Notes: generated from the sequence alone by a model not told the origin. Shown: positions 8,249 through 16,754, numbered from the stretch's first letter. The stretch: DNA of 64,000 nucleotides from Lachnospiraceae bacterium (GCA_021769135.1 JAETTM010000004.1:1-64000), one strand, 5' to 3'. Program-made: numbers and translations.

Positions 8249-9300
8249 TGGATAACAAAAATAATTATCATGAAGAACAAAATAAGCTTAATACGATAAA
8301 AATGAGAAACGTGCTGGCCGAACTCCCTTCCTTTTGCAAGCAGTTTTTCCGGGGAATCGAAAATAATACTTCAGCCCGGACGAGGCTGGCCTATGCCTAT
8401 GATTTAAGAGTATTCTTCGAATATATGAAAAAAAATAACAGCTATTGCCAAAAGATGGAAATCAAGGATTTTCCCCTTTCTATCCTGGACAGCATCAAAC
8501 GGGAAGATATTGAGGAATATTTGGAATATGTGGCCTATTATCAAAAAGATAACAGGGAAATCACCAATGAAGAACGGGGAAAATCCCGTAAACTGGCTTC
8601 TCTTAGAAGCTTTTATAATTATTTTTACCAGTCGGAGCTGATAGAAAAAAACCCAGCCGCTTTAATCCCTATGCCGAAACTTCATCAAAAGGAAATCGTC
8701 CGTCTGGATGCGGATGAGGTGGCTCTGCTGCTGGATGAAGTAGAGGATGGGGATAAGCTGACAAAAAGCCAAAAAAAGTTCCATGATAAAACAAAAGTGA
8801 GGGATACGGCGCTGCTGACCCTTCTTTTAGGTACGGGTATCCGTGTTTCCGAATGCGTCGGCCTGGATATGGAGGATGTGGATTTTAAAAACAGCGGTAT
8901 TAAAATCCGCAGGAAAGGCGGATACGAAACCGTTGTCTATTTTGGGGAAGAGGTGGAAAAGGCATTGCTTGACTATTGGGAACAACGAAAACATATAGTT
9001 CCTTTGTCAGGGCATGAACATGCATTGTTTTTATCCATACAGAACCGCCGGATTACGGTAAGGGCAGTGGAAAATCTGGTGAAAAAATATGCATCCACAG
9101 TAACTACTCTGAAGAAAATCACTCCTCACAAACTGCGGAGTACATACGGCACTTCCCTGTACCGGGAAACAGGCGATATTTATTTAGTTGCCGATGTGCT
9201 GGGCCATAAGGATGTTAATACTACGAAAAAGCATTATGCGGCTATGGAAGACGAAAGGCGGCGTAAGGCGGCGAATGCGGTAAAATTGAGGGAGCCGTAA
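8248..9300 (+). CDS. Tyrosine recombinase, XerC/XerD-like
   Basis: A 350-residue site-specific recombinase/integrase. The N-terminal SAM-like core-binding domain covers about residues 20-150. The catalytic domain has the full set: Arg199 in GTGIRVSE, a Lys near residue 223 in RRKGGYE, His294 and Arg297 in PHKLRSTYG, His320 in VLGHKDV and the nucleophile Tyr330 in KKHYA. Such proteins resolve chromosome dimers or move elements. No att-like repeats or phage genes flank it. Start and TtcA-like stop overlap in TAATG, so the pair is translationally coupled, and the divergent SOS unit follows. XerC/XerD cannot be distinguished from an orphan integrase by sequence alone. Confidence 0.88.
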   Translation: MDNKNNYHEEQNKLNTIKMRNVLAELPSFCKQFFRGIENNTSARTRLAYAYDLRVFFEYMKKNNSYCQKMEIKDFPLSILDSIKREDIEEYLEYVAYYQKDNREITNEERGKSRKLASLRSFYNYFYQSELIEKNPAALIPMPKLHQKEIVRLDADEVALLLDEVEDGDKLTKSQKKFHDKTKVRDTALLTLLLGTGIRVSECVGLDMEDVDFKNSGIKIRRKGGYETVVYFGEEVEKALLDYWEQRKHIVPLSGHEHALFLSIQNRRITVRAVENLVKKYASTVTTLKKITPHKLRSTYGTSLYRETGDIYLVADVLGHKDVNTTKKHYAAMEDERRRKAANAVKLREP

Positions 9301-9322
9301 AACTGCTGCCTATCTCCCGCTA

Positions 9323-9685
9323 TCACAGCCTGTCATCGGCAAAGTAAGGGATAACGAGATACATCCCGGCTGTAATTCTGTCGCTTTGCAATCCGTTCAT
9401 TTTCATAATTTCTTTTATATAGGCGGATATTTCCATATTGCGGTTTTCGGGATTTATATTCTGCAAAGCGATGGACCATAGGGTATCCCCTTCTTCTATC
9501 ATGATGCTTTTGTAATATTTATAGGGCATTTCTTCAGCTGTCTTAGCGTTGGATAAGAAGCTGCTGACCGTTAGGGAAAGCAATATAATAAGGCATAGGG
9601 TACAAACCGATACGATGATGTGCTTCTTCCTCTCCCGCTGCCTCCTAATCCTATTATTCCATATTCTTCTTTCGCTTTTGTTCAT
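9323..9685 (-). CDS. LysM protein divergent from lexA, YneA-like SOS cell-division inhibitor candidate
   Basis: A 120-residue protein with a basic N-terminus (RRQRERKK), one membrane or signal segment (about residues 25-45, IIVSVCTLCLIILLSLTV) and a C-terminal LysM domain (SIMIEEGDTLWSIALQ to YLVIPYF). This is the architecture of B. subtilis YneA, an SOS-induced division inhibitor that is likewise divergent from lexA. The start at 9685 is chosen because TGAGG lies six bases upstream; an in-frame ATG at 9697 overlaps that site. A consensus promoter with an SOS box inside it controls the gene. Function is inferred from context and architecture, not from close sequence identity. Confidence 0.8.
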   Translation of the reverse strand: MNKSERRIWNNRIRRQRERKKHIIVSVCTLCLIILLSLTVSSFLSNAKTAEEMPYKYYKSIMIEEGDTLWSIALQNINPENRNMEISAYIKEIMKMNGLQSDRITAGMYLVIPYFADDRL

Positions 9686-9731
9686 CCGATACCTCATTTC
9701 TGCCGGCTTTCATTCATCCGGCCTTTATATG

Positions 9732-9829
9732 CGAACAAATGTTGCAAACGTACGTTCTCTATATTTGAATTATATCGAACAAATATTCTGGTGTCAAGAG
9801 CTTTCGTGCAAAAAGCGAACAAATATTTG
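9732..9829. promoter_or_regulatory. Cluster of four LexA (SOS) boxes
   Basis: Four matches to the Firmicutes box CGAAC-N4-GTTCG lie between the divergent genes: CGAACAAATGTTGC (9732-9745), CAAACGTACGTTCT (9745-9758), CGAACAAATATTCT (9776-9789) and CGAACAAATATTTG (9816-9829). The third sits between the -35 and -10 of the LysM gene promoter, the first two lie just downstream of that promoter, and the fourth lies just upstream of the lexA -35. This predicts joint repression of both genes by LexA. Confidence 0.85.
9769..9797 (-). promoter_or_regulatory. Consensus sigma-A promoter of the LysM gene
   Basis: On the minus strand TTGACA (9797-9792) and TATAAT (9774-9769) are both perfect and exactly 17 bases apart. 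The SOS box at 9776-9789 occupies the spacer, so LexA binding should block polymerase directly. Confidence 0.85.
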
Positions 9830-9839
9830 GAATATATGT

Positions 9840-9868
9840 TTGCTATCTAAAAAGAGATATGGTATACT
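9840..9868 (+). promoter_or_regulatory. Sigma-A promoter of lexA
   Basis: TTGCTA (9840-9845), 17 bases, TATACT (9863-9868). The nearest SOS box ends 10 bases before the -35. AGGAGG at 9942-9947 then serves the ATG at 9958. Confidence 0.7.
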
Positions 9869-9957
9869 TATTTTACAAACCTGCAGATTTTGGATTTTAT
9901 ATATTGGGAACATTTTTCTGAAAAGGAAGCAAAGAATTATTAGGAGGGAATGCTCAT

Positions 9958-10575
9958 ATGGGATATGGGAAAATATCAAAGAAACAAAGCGAAATATTAG
10001 AATTTATTAAAGATTCGATTCTTACAAAAGGTTATCCGCCGGCAGTACGGGAAATATGCGAAGCTGTCCATTTAAAGTCCACTTCGTCGGTCCATTCCCA
10101 TCTGGAGACTTTAGAGAAAAACGGATATATCCGCAGAGACCCCACAAAGCCCAGGGCGATAGAAATCTGTGACGACAGTTTCCAGGCAGTCAGGACTGAA
10201 ATGGTAAGCCTTCCTGTGGTCGGCCGCGTTGCTGCCGGGCAGCCCATATTGGCGGAAGAGAATATCGAAAGCTATTTCCCCATTCCGGCCGAATTCGTTC
10301 CTTCCGGGGAATCTTTTGCTGTTAAAGTGAAAGGGGATTCCATGATTAACGCTGGTATTTACAACGGCGACCAGATTTTTGTCAACTGCTGTAATACCGC
10401 TTCCAACGGGGATATTGTGGTGGCCCTCATCGACGATTCCGCCACCGTGAAGACTTTTTATAAAGAAAACGGCCATATTCGCCTTCAGCCGGAAAATGAT
10501 GCCATGGAACCTATTATTGTGGACGACTGTCAGGTTCTGGGAAAAGTGTTCGGCATTTTCCGTTTATGCAAATGA
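9958..10575 (+). CDS. lexA: LexA repressor
   Basis: Transcriptional repressor of the SOS regulon and serine-type self-cleaving protease activated by RecA filaments. The 205 residues have an N-terminal winged helix ([41 protein letters not shown]), the cleavage site Ala93-Gly94 in [10 protein letters not shown], the catalytic Ser128 in KGDSMI and Lys165 in ATVKTF. All required residues are present, so it should be functional. It is probably autoregulated through the boxes upstream. Confidence 0.96.
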   Translation: MGYGKISKKQSEILEFIKDSILTKGYPPAVREICEAVHLKSTSSVHSHLETLEKNGYIRRDPTKPRAIEICDDSFQAVRTEMVSLPVVGRVAAGQPILAEENIESYFPIPAEFVPSGESFAVKVKGDSMINAGIYNGDQIFVNCCNTASNGDIVVALIDDSATVKTFYKENGHIRLQPENDAMEPIIVDDCQVLGKVFGIFRLCK

Positions 10576-10587
10576 TTTCAATAGTTT

Positions 10588-10615
10588 GGAAAGTCCGTCT
10601 GGCGGCGGACTTTCC
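10588..10615. terminator. Hairpin between lexA and the convergent kinase-like gene
   Basis: GGAAAGTCCG (10588-10597) and CGGACTTTCC (10606-10615) form a 10-bp perfect stem with an 8-base loop, followed by a weak TTAT. It can terminate both convergent transcripts. Confidence 0.7.
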
Positions 10616-10639
10616 TTATAAGGCCTTTATAGGAAATAT

Positions 10640-11266
10640 TCATTCATGGAATCTTACCTTTATATAAGCTTTAATCTCTTCCACACACCTTTCAAAACCA
10701 AGCTTTGAACTGTCCAGGCATAAATCGTAATTTCTCGCGTCCGTCCATTCGCGCCCGGTATAGAATTTGTAATAATCCGCCCGGCGCTTATCGATTTTGG
10801 CGATATATTTTTCCAGTTCTTTAGGCGGCATGCTGACTTTCTTTGCTGCCTGTTCCATACAATAGTCTTTCGGGGCATGGACGAATACGCTCAAGACGTT
10901 GTCATAGTCCTTCAGGACATAATCGGCGCAGCGTCCAACGATAACGCAGGACTCTTCTTCCGCCAGGTTCTTTATCACCTTTGCCTGATAGTTGAATAAA
11001 TTTTTATCGGAAACAAAGTCATCGCTCTCCGGAGGGATTAACTGGCCGGTATAAATATTTTTAACCATTTTAAATAATTTTGTCATTTTTATCTTTTCAT
11101 CCGCATTGACGAAAAGCCGTTCGTTAATACCGCTTTCTTCCGATGCCAGTTTGATAAGTTCCTTGTCGTAATAGTGGATTCCCATATCCTTTGACAGCAT
11201 TTCCCCTACCGTACGTCCTCCGCTTCCATATTGCCTTGCAATTGTAATAACCACTTTATTATTCAT
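10640..11266 (-). CDS. Cytidylate kinase-like family protein (second copy)
   Basis: A 208-residue paralogue of the protein at 3224-3847. It has the same opening (VITIARQYGSGGRTVGEML), the same central CVIVGRCADYVL block and a matching DYYKFYTGREW / NYDLCLDSSKLG region. GGAGG lies six bases before the chosen ATG (MNNKVVITIA); further in-frame starts at 11272 and an upstream TTG lie on or before that site and are less likely. The natural substrate is not known for this family. It is convergent with lexA and precedes no obvious operon partner. Confidence 0.82.
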   Translation of the reverse strand: MNNKVVITIARQYGSGGRTVGEMLSKDMGIHYYDKELIKLASEESGINERLFVNADEKIKMTKLFKMVKNIYTGQLIPPESDDFVSDKNLFNYQAKVIKNLAEEESCVIVGRCADYVLKDYDNVLSVFVHAPKDYCMEQAAKKVSMPPKELEKYIAKIDKRRADYYKFYTGREWTDARNYDLCLDSSKLGFERCVEEIKAYIKVRFHE

Positions 11267-11316
11267 TTCCATCCTCCAACATGACAAAATTATTTCCCGA
11301 AGTGTCGAAGCCGATT

Positions 11317-12030
11317 TTAAGCTTCTCCAAGGTACGCTTTCTTAATCGAATCATCATTCAGAAGGTCATTGGCATTTCCTTCCAGCACTATCCGGCCCGT
11401 TTCCAGAACATAGGCCCTGTCGGCGATGGAAAGGGCTTTTTTGGCATTCTGTTCCACTAAAAGTACCGTAGTACCGCTGGCGCTGACCTCTTTAATGATA
11501 TCGAATATTTCATTTACAAAGATAGGCGATAAACCCATGGAAGGCTCATCCATAAGGATAATTTTGGGATGAGACATCAAAGCCCTGCCCATGGCAAGCA
11601 TTTGCTGTTCGCCGCCGCTTAAGGTGCCGGCCATCTGGTTCTGGCGTTCTTCCAGACGTGGGAAACGCTTATAGACTGTTTTCAGCGTTTCTTCTATCTC
11701 GTTCTTGTCTTTTCTCGTATAAGCCCCCATGCGGAGGTTCTGAAGCACCGAAAGCTGGGCGAATACCCTTCTTCCTTCCGGAACATGCGCCATCCCTTTG
11801 GAAACGATTTTATATCCCGGAACTTTTGTAATATCTTCCCCTTCGAACCGAATCGTTCCTGCCTTGGCAGAAAGAAGGCCGGTAATTGTATGAAGCGTGG
11901 TAGTCTTGCCTGCGCCGTTGGAGCCGATAAGGGCAATGACTTCCCCTTCATTAACATCGAAGGAAATACCTTTGATTGCCTGAATCATACCATAGTATAC
12001 TTCCAGGTCTCTGATTTCCAGCATAGCCAT
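11317..12030 (-). CDS. livF: Branched-chain amino acid ABC transporter ATPase LivF
   Basis: One of the two cytoplasmic ATPases of a LIV-type importer. The 237 residues show Walker A GSNGAGKTT, the signature LSGGEQQMLAMGRAL, Walker B IILMDEPSMGLSP and the H-loop-like region with LVEQN. The length and the VYYGMIQAIKGISF start are typical of LivF rather than LivG. It is the last gene of livHMGF, 13 bases after livG. Confidence 0.93.
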   Translation of the reverse strand: MAMLEIRDLEVYYGMIQAIKGISFDVNEGEVIALIGSNGAGKTTTLHTITGLLSAKAGTIRFEGEDITKVPGYKIVSKGMAHVPEGRRVFAQLSVLQNLRMGAYTRKDKNEIEETLKTVYKRFPRLEERQNQMAGTLSGGEQQMLAMGRALMSHPKIILMDEPSMGLSPIFVNEIFDIIKEVSASGTTVLLVEQNAKKALSIADRAYVLETGRIVLEGNANDLLNDDSIKKAYLGEA

Positions 12031-12043
12031 TTCTTATTTCCCC

Positions 12044-12802
12044 CTATTCTCCTAAATATGCAGTGATTACCTGCGGGTCGTTCAAAACAGTACTCGTCTG
12101 CCCCTGCGCAAGGATTCGGCCGAAATTCAATACGGTAAGTGCCTCGCAGATTCCGGAAACAAGCTTCATATCGTGTTCGATGAGCAATATGGTCATATCG
12201 AATTTATCCCGGACAAAGCGGATGGTATCCATCAGTTCCCCCGTTTCGTTGGGATTCATGCCGGCGGCCGGTTCGTCCAGCAAAAGCAGTCTTGGCTCCG
12301 TTGCCAAGGCGCGGGCGATTTCCAGCTTGCGCTGTTTGCCATAAGGGAGATTGGAAGCAAGATAATCCGCTTCCCCATCCAGCTCGAACACCTTCAAAAG
12401 CTCCATAGCCCGCTCATCCATAGCCTTTTCCACCTTATAATATTTAGGAAGACGGAAGATGCCCTCGATGGTGGAATAGCGATAATGGTTATGAAGGCCT
12501 ACTTTTACATTATCCAGTACGGTCAAATCCTTGAAAAGGCGGATATTCTGGAAAGTACGGGCAATCCCGGCTTTATTGATATCAATGGTTTTTAATCCGG
12601 TAATGTCCTTATCTTCCAGCTTGATAATCCCTTCATCCGGTTTGTAAACGCCGGTCAAAAGATTGAATACGGTAGTTTTCCCCGCACCATTGGGTCCAAT
12701 CAGACCATACAGCTGCCCCCTCTTTATATCGATATTAAAATCATCGACAGCCCTTAGCCCTCCAAAAGAAATGGTTAAATTTTTTACTTCTAATAAAGAC
12801 AT
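12044..12802 (-). CDS. livG: Branched-chain amino acid ABC transporter ATPase LivG
   Basis: Second ATPase of the LIV importer. The 252 residues have Walker A GPNGAGKTT, a signature read here as LPYGKQRKLEIARAL, Walker B LLLLDEPAAGMNP and IEHDMKLV. LPYGKQ in place of LSGGQ is normal for LivG. AAAGGAGG within the end of livM serves its ATG, and only one base separates it from the livM stop. Confidence 0.94.
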   Translation of the reverse strand: MSLLEVKNLTISFGGLRAVDDFNIDIKRGQLYGLIGPNGAGKTTVFNLLTGVYKPDEGIIKLEDKDITGLKTIDINKAGIARTFQNIRLFKDLTVLDNVKVGLHNHYRYSTIEGIFRLPKYYKVEKAMDERAMELLKVFELDGEADYLASNLPYGKQRKLEIARALATEPRLLLLDEPAAGMNPNETGELMDTIRFVRDKFDMTILLIEHDMKLVSGICEALTVLNFGRILAQGQTSTVLNDPQVITAYLGE

Positions 12803-12803
12803 C

Positions 12804-13880
12804 CTATTTAACCTCCTTTTCTTTCCGGAACGGTATTTTGGAAAAATATTTTTCTTTCAATTTATCCTTCCATTCGATTGCTTTCGGGCTCCAGTTGAAT
12901 AGCATCATCGCAATAAGCACAATGGCGTAAATCAGCATACGGTAATCGCTAAGCCCTCTTAAAAGTTCCGGAAGCAATGTAAGGATAACAGCTGAAATAA
13001 TGGAACCTCTTATATTCCCTATGCCGCCCAGGACTACAAATACCAGGATCATAATGGACATATTATAGCCGAAGTTTTTCGGCAATGCGGTTAAAGTGGA
13101 CAGGTTATGGGCATAAAGCACGCCTGCCACCCCGGCAATCGCTGCGGATATGGAAAAAGCCATCAGCTTATATTTCGTAATATTGATACCGGTGGACTCT
13201 GCCGCAATACGGTTGTCACGTATGGACATAATGGCACGGCCATCCCTGGAATTAATCAGGTTCAGGATAATAAACAGGGAAATAAAAATCAGCAGAACTC
13301 CCGCCGTAAAGCTGGCATCATGGGGAGTCCCCGTAATTCCCTGCGCACCGTTTACAATCACTTGCCCTTCTTCGCCCAGATGCAGGGAAATGGAATCCTT
13401 CATGGAAAAATGAAAACCGTTATTATCTTTTCCTATATAAAGAACATTCACCAGATTCTTTATGATTTCCCCAAATGCAAGGGTAACGATTGCCAAATAA
13501 TCCCCCTTCAGCCGCAGGACCGGAATACCGATGACAATGCCGAAAACCCCGGCAACGGCCGCCCCTATCAGGAGGGCGATAAAAAACCTTATGCCGTCCG
13601 GCATGGCGCCATCCATACATTTGGAAAAAAATGCGCCGGAAAAAGCGCCTACGCACATAAAACCGGCATGGCCCAAACTTAGCTCCCCTAAAATACCCAC
13701 TGTCAGGTTCAAAGATACGGCCAGCATAACATATATGCAGAGAGGAACCAGCAGCCCTTCCATAAGGCTTGACATATGCCCGGATTTTAAGAGTATCTGT
13801 ACTAGGATATATGCAATCAGCACAATAAAATAGGTAACAAAATTATTTTTTGCTGTTTTTGTCATTTTCATTTTCTTCAT
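12804..13880 (-). CDS. livM: Branched-chain amino acid ABC transporter permease LivM
   Basis: Membrane permease of the LIV importer, 358 residues with about eight to ten hydrophobic segments. Family motifs include NLTVGILGELSLGHAGFM and GIPVLRLKGDYLAIVTLAFGE. The ATG at 13880 (MKKMKMTKTAKNN) has AAGGTG upstream at good spacing; a GTG at 13889 is the alternative. A lysine-rich tail ends the protein. Confidence 0.92.
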   Translation of the reverse strand: MKKMKMTKTAKNNFVTYFIVLIAYILVQILLKSGHMSSLMEGLLVPLCIYVMLAVSLNLTVGILGELSLGHAGFMCVGAFSGAFFSKCMDGAMPDGIRFFIALLIGAAVAGVFGIVIGIPVLRLKGDYLAIVTLAFGEIIKNLVNVLYIGKDNNGFHFSMKDSISLHLGEEGQVIVNGAQGITGTPHDASFTAGVLLIFISLFIILNLINSRDGRAIMSIRDNRIAAESTGINITKYKLMAFSISAAIAGVAGVLYAHNLSTLTALPKNFGYNMSIMILVFVVLGGIGNIRGSIISAVILTLLPELLRGLSDYRMLIYAIVLIAMMLFNWSPKAIEWKDKLKEKYFSKIPFRKEKEVK

Positions 13881-13890
13881 AAGCGGCACC

Positions 13891-14775
13891 TTACACCTTT
13901 TCCTGAATATTTTTCCCTAAAATCCCTGTCGGTTTCACAAGAAGGACGATAATCAAAACCGCAAACACGATGGCATCGGCCATCTGGGAAGAAATATATG
14001 CCTTTCCAAGAATCTCGATAATGCCTAAAAGGATACCGCCTATCATAGCGCCCGGTATAGAGCCTATTCCGCCGAATACAGCGGCCACAAAGGCTTTGAT
14101 TCCTGGCATGGCCCCCGTATAAGGCGTCAGGGAGGGATATGCGGAACATAACAATACGCCTGCGATTGCCGCCAGCGCGGAACCGATAGCAAACGTAAGG
14201 GCTATTGTGCCGTTTACGTTAATGCCCATCAGTTGGGCTGCCCCTTTATCCTCCGAAACCGCCAGCATGGCCTGGCCTGCCTTGGATTTGTTGACAAACA
14301 GGGTTAGGCCGATCATAATCACAATCCCGGCGATGATGGTAACGATAGTTTCCCCCGATATCATCAGCTGGCCGTCCGCCAGCTTTAATGGGCTGATAGT
14401 AACCACCGATGTAAAGGATTTCGTATTGGCGCCGAAAATCAGCAATGCTATGTTCTGGAGCAGATAGCTTACCCCGATTGCGGTAATCAGCACAGCCAAC
14501 GGCGATGAAGCATTACGGAGCGGTTTGTACGCCACCCGTTCAATCGCCATGCCCAGCACAGTACATATTACCACAGCCACCAGAATCCCCAGAATGGGGG
14601 AAAGGCCTAAGGTACTCACTATGGTAAATACGGCGAAGCTCCCCACCATGATAACATCCCCATGGGCAAAATTCAGCATTTTGGCAATACCATATACCAT
14701 TGTGTACCCCAAGGCTATGATTGCATATACGCTGCCAAGGCTGATGCCGTTAATCAAATAAGAAATAAAGCTCAT
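13891..14775 (-). CDS. livH: Branched-chain amino acid ABC transporter permease LivH
   Basis: The other permease subunit, 294 residues. MSFISYLINGISLGSVYAIIALGYTMVYGI and NFAHGDVIMVG are the standard LivH start, with eight or so membrane helices. The ATG at 14775 is chosen because AGAGGTG lies upstream and an upstream in-frame start would add seven non-conserved residues. Its own promoter lies at 14831-14859. Confidence 0.93.
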   Translation of the reverse strand: MSFISYLINGISLGSVYAIIALGYTMVYGIAKMLNFAHGDVIMVGSFAVFTIVSTLGLSPILGILVAVVICTVLGMAIERVAYKPLRNASSPLAVLITAIGVSYLLQNIALLIFGANTKSFTSVVTISPLKLADGQLMISGETIVTIIAGIVIMIGLTLFVNKSKAGQAMLAVSEDKGAAQLMGINVNGTIALTFAIGSALAAIAGVLLCSAYPSLTPYTGAMPGIKAFVAAVFGGIGSIPGAMIGGILLGIIEILGKAYISSQMADAIVFAVLIIVLLVKPTGILGKNIQEKV

Positions 14776-14830
14776 AAGAAAACACCTCTTCGTCATTTTG
14801 TACGTTATGAGATTAAGTTAAATCATACTA

Positions 14831-14859
14831 TTATATCATTAAATTTCTTTGTAGTCAAA
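14831..14859 (-). promoter_or_regulatory. Sigma-A promoter of livHMGF
   Basis: Minus-strand TTGACT (14859-14854), 17 bases, TATAAT (14836-14831), about 55 bases upstream of the livH start and downstream of the livJ terminator. Confidence 0.8.
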
Positions 14860-14890
14860 GAAATAACAGAAAATAGTATTCTTATATGGT

Positions 14891-14933
14891 AAAAAAGGGA
14901 TGCAAAAGCTTTTGGAAAAGCTTTCAGCATCCC
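14891..14933 (-). terminator. Intrinsic terminator of livJ
   Basis: A long stem: GGGATGC (14897-14903) with GCATCCC (14927-14933), and inside it AAAGCTTTT (14905-14913) with AAAAGCTTT (14916-14924). On the minus strand it is followed by a six-T run. It separates livJ from livHMGF. Confidence 0.85.
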
Positions 14934-14990
14934 TCTTTGGCTGCATAAGATATGGCCTGTGCCGGAAGAAAAGCTGCCTGCCTATCTCAA

Positions 14991-16259
14991 TTACATTGCG
15001 GTATAAACGCCATCTGTAATCTTAACTGCTTTAGGAGCTTTGTTCGGTTCGCCGGAAGCATCCCATGTCATTCCGACACCGGTAAGGCCGTCTAAAGTGA
15101 TTTCCGTCATTGCGCCTTTCATCGCTTCGCACATTGCGGACATATCCATATCCGGTGTAATCCCTGCCTTTTCGCCGGCCGCTTTGATTGCATAAATAGC
15201 ATCATAAGCATCAGCAGCGAACTGGTTCGGTGTATCGCCGAATTTTTCTTTATATGCCGTTACGAATTTCTTTGTCAGTTCATCTTCCGCATCAGCTGCG
15301 AAAGGAGTCAAAAGCATAACGCCTTCTGCCAGAGAAGTATCGAAGTTTTCCACATTCAGGATACCGTCTAAGCCGTCGCATCCGAAGAAAATCGGCTCAT
15401 AACCCATGGTAGATGCCTGGGAAAGGATCAAAGAAGCCTCCGTATAATAAATTGGCAAAAATACCAATTCCGCACCGGCATCCTTCGCTTTCTGAAGCTG
15501 TACGGAGAAGTCGGTCTTGTTATCCGCTGTAAACGCTTCTGCGGATACGATTTCAAAAGGCTGGTTTGCCGCTTCGGATACAAATTTTTCATAAATTCCG
15601 GATGAATAAATATCGGAGCTGTCATAGATTACCGCTACGCTGGAAGCTACCGAATTTTCACCGATATACTGAGCGGAAGCCGCTCCCTGGTTAGGGTCGG
15701 AGAAACATACGCGGAATGCATTGTCATATTTTACGCAGTCTACGGAAGAGCCTGAAGGGGTCAGCTGGAACATATTGTCGTCAGCTGTCTTTTCCGCCAC
15801 TGCTACGCTGCAGCCGCTGGTAACGGTTCCCATCAGCATCTGCATGCCCCAGTCCTTCAATGTGTTGTATGCGTTTACGGATTTTTCAGCATCGCATTCA
15901 TCGTCTTCAAACTTGAATTCGATGGATACCCCGTTGATGCCGCCGGCCGCATTGATTTCATCCACCGCCAATTGGGCTGCGTTCTGTACGGCTACGCCAT
16001 ATACGGCAGCGCTCCCTGTAGTGGGTCCGATACCGCCGATTTTGAATGCCCCTGAAGCGGCAGTGTCGGCGGCTGCGCTATCATCTGCCGCTGCTGTGCC
16101 CGCATCGGATTCAGCCGCTTCATCTGTAGCTGTATCGTTAGCTTCAGATGCAGCATTATCTGCCTGTGCCCCTGTATCTGCGTTTCCGCATCCAACAAAT
16201 AAAGATGCAGCCATTGCAGAAGCCATAACAAGGCTCATGATTTTGTCAAATCTTTTCAT
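14991..16259 (-). CDS. livJ: Branched-chain amino acid ABC transporter substrate-binding lipoprotein
   Basis: Extracytoplasmic binding protein of the LIV importer, a type I periplasmic-binding fold of 422 residues. It has a signal peptide with lipobox SLFVGC (lipidated Cys24), then an Ala/Asp/Glu-rich linker of about 45 residues, then the binding domain starting near GAFKIGGIGPTTG. It is expected to be tethered to the outer face of the membrane. It has its own promoter and terminator, which would let the binding protein be made in excess over the membrane subunits. Ligand specificity within the leucine/isoleucine/valine or related amide group cannot be told. Confidence 0.9.
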   Translation of the reverse strand: MKRFDKIMSLVMASAMAASLFVGCGNADTGAQADNAASEANDTATDEAAESDAGTAAADDSAAADTAASGAFKIGGIGPTTGSAAVYGVAVQNAAQLAVDEINAAGGINGVSIEFKFEDDECDAEKSVNAYNTLKDWGMQMLMGTVTSGCSVAVAEKTADDNMFQLTPSGSSVDCVKYDNAFRVCFSDPNQGAASAQYIGENSVASSVAVIYDSSDIYSSGIYEKFVSEAANQPFEIVSAEAFTADNKTDFSVQLQKAKDAGAELVFLPIYYTEASLILSQASTMGYEPIFFGCDGLDGILNVENFDTSLAEGVMLLTPFAADAEDELTKKFVTAYKEKFGDTPNQFAADAYDAIYAIKAAGEKAGITPDMDMSAMCEAMKGAMTEITLDGLTGVGMTWDASGEPNKAPKAVKITDGVYTAM

Positions 16260-16312
16260 AATTTTCCCTCCTAAAATATTTTTTAATGGCCTAAGAGCAC
16301 CATTTCTGAATT

Positions 16313-16341
16313 ATATTACTCTTTCTCTTTTTTTTTGTCAA
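16313..16341 (-). promoter_or_regulatory. Sigma-A promoter of livJ
   Basis: Minus-strand TTGACA (16341-16336), 17 bases, TAATAT (16318-16313). The spacer is mostly A and G on this strand. A GGAGGG site lies just before the livJ ATG. Confidence 0.75.
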
Positions 16342-16464
16342 TGACATTTTAAACATTTTATTAAAAAAAAGCTTATGATTATGCATGAAAATCCTTTTTT
16401 CGGGGAAAATAAAAAGTGCTAGGGCGCATTTTGCCTTAGATTGATTATGAAGGAGGGCTTAAAA

Positions 16465-16680
16465 ATGAATCACAAAGCACTGGATTTTACCGCCTTGACA
16501 ATAGCGATTATAGGTGCTGTAAACTGGGGATTAATCGGTTTTTTCAGCTTTGACCTGGTAGCTTTTATTTTTGGTAATATGTCCTGGTTCTCCAGGATTG
16601 TTTATGCATTAGTGGGGATATGCGGATTGTATCTTATTTCATTTTATATGAATACGGACAATCCGGCCAAAGAATCATAA
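16465..16680 (+). CDS. DUF378 small membrane protein
   Basis: A 71-residue two-helix membrane protein matching DUF378, with the family pattern LDFTALTIAIIGAVNWGLIGFF and a second helix VYALVGICGLYLISF. Function unknown. GGAGGG at 16452-16457 decides the ATG at 16465; an upstream start would place the site inside the coding region. It stands alone between livJ (divergent) and the MATE gene (convergent). Confidence 0.85.
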   Translation: MNHKALDFTALTIAIIGAVNWGLIGFFSFDLVAFIFGNMSWFSRIVYALVGICGLYLISFYMNTDNPAKES

Positions 16681-16722
16681 ACAATAATGTGTAGAAGGCT
16701 CGTGAAGCGCATTTTCGTTCCA

Positions 16723-16754
16723 AAAACGACGCCGCTTAAGCGGCGCCGTTTTTT
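16723..16754. terminator. Bidirectional intrinsic terminator
   Basis: A perfect 16-base palindrome centred on TTAA (16730-16745) is extended by AAAACG and CGTTTT on the two sides with one mismatch, giving A and T runs on both flanks. It serves the DUF378 gene and the convergent MATE gene, whose last codons lie inside it. Confidence 0.85.

Noticed and set aside
8248-9300. Prophage or integrative element at the recombinase gene
   Set aside because: No tRNA target, att-like repeats, phage or conjugation genes flank it, and composition matches its neighbours.
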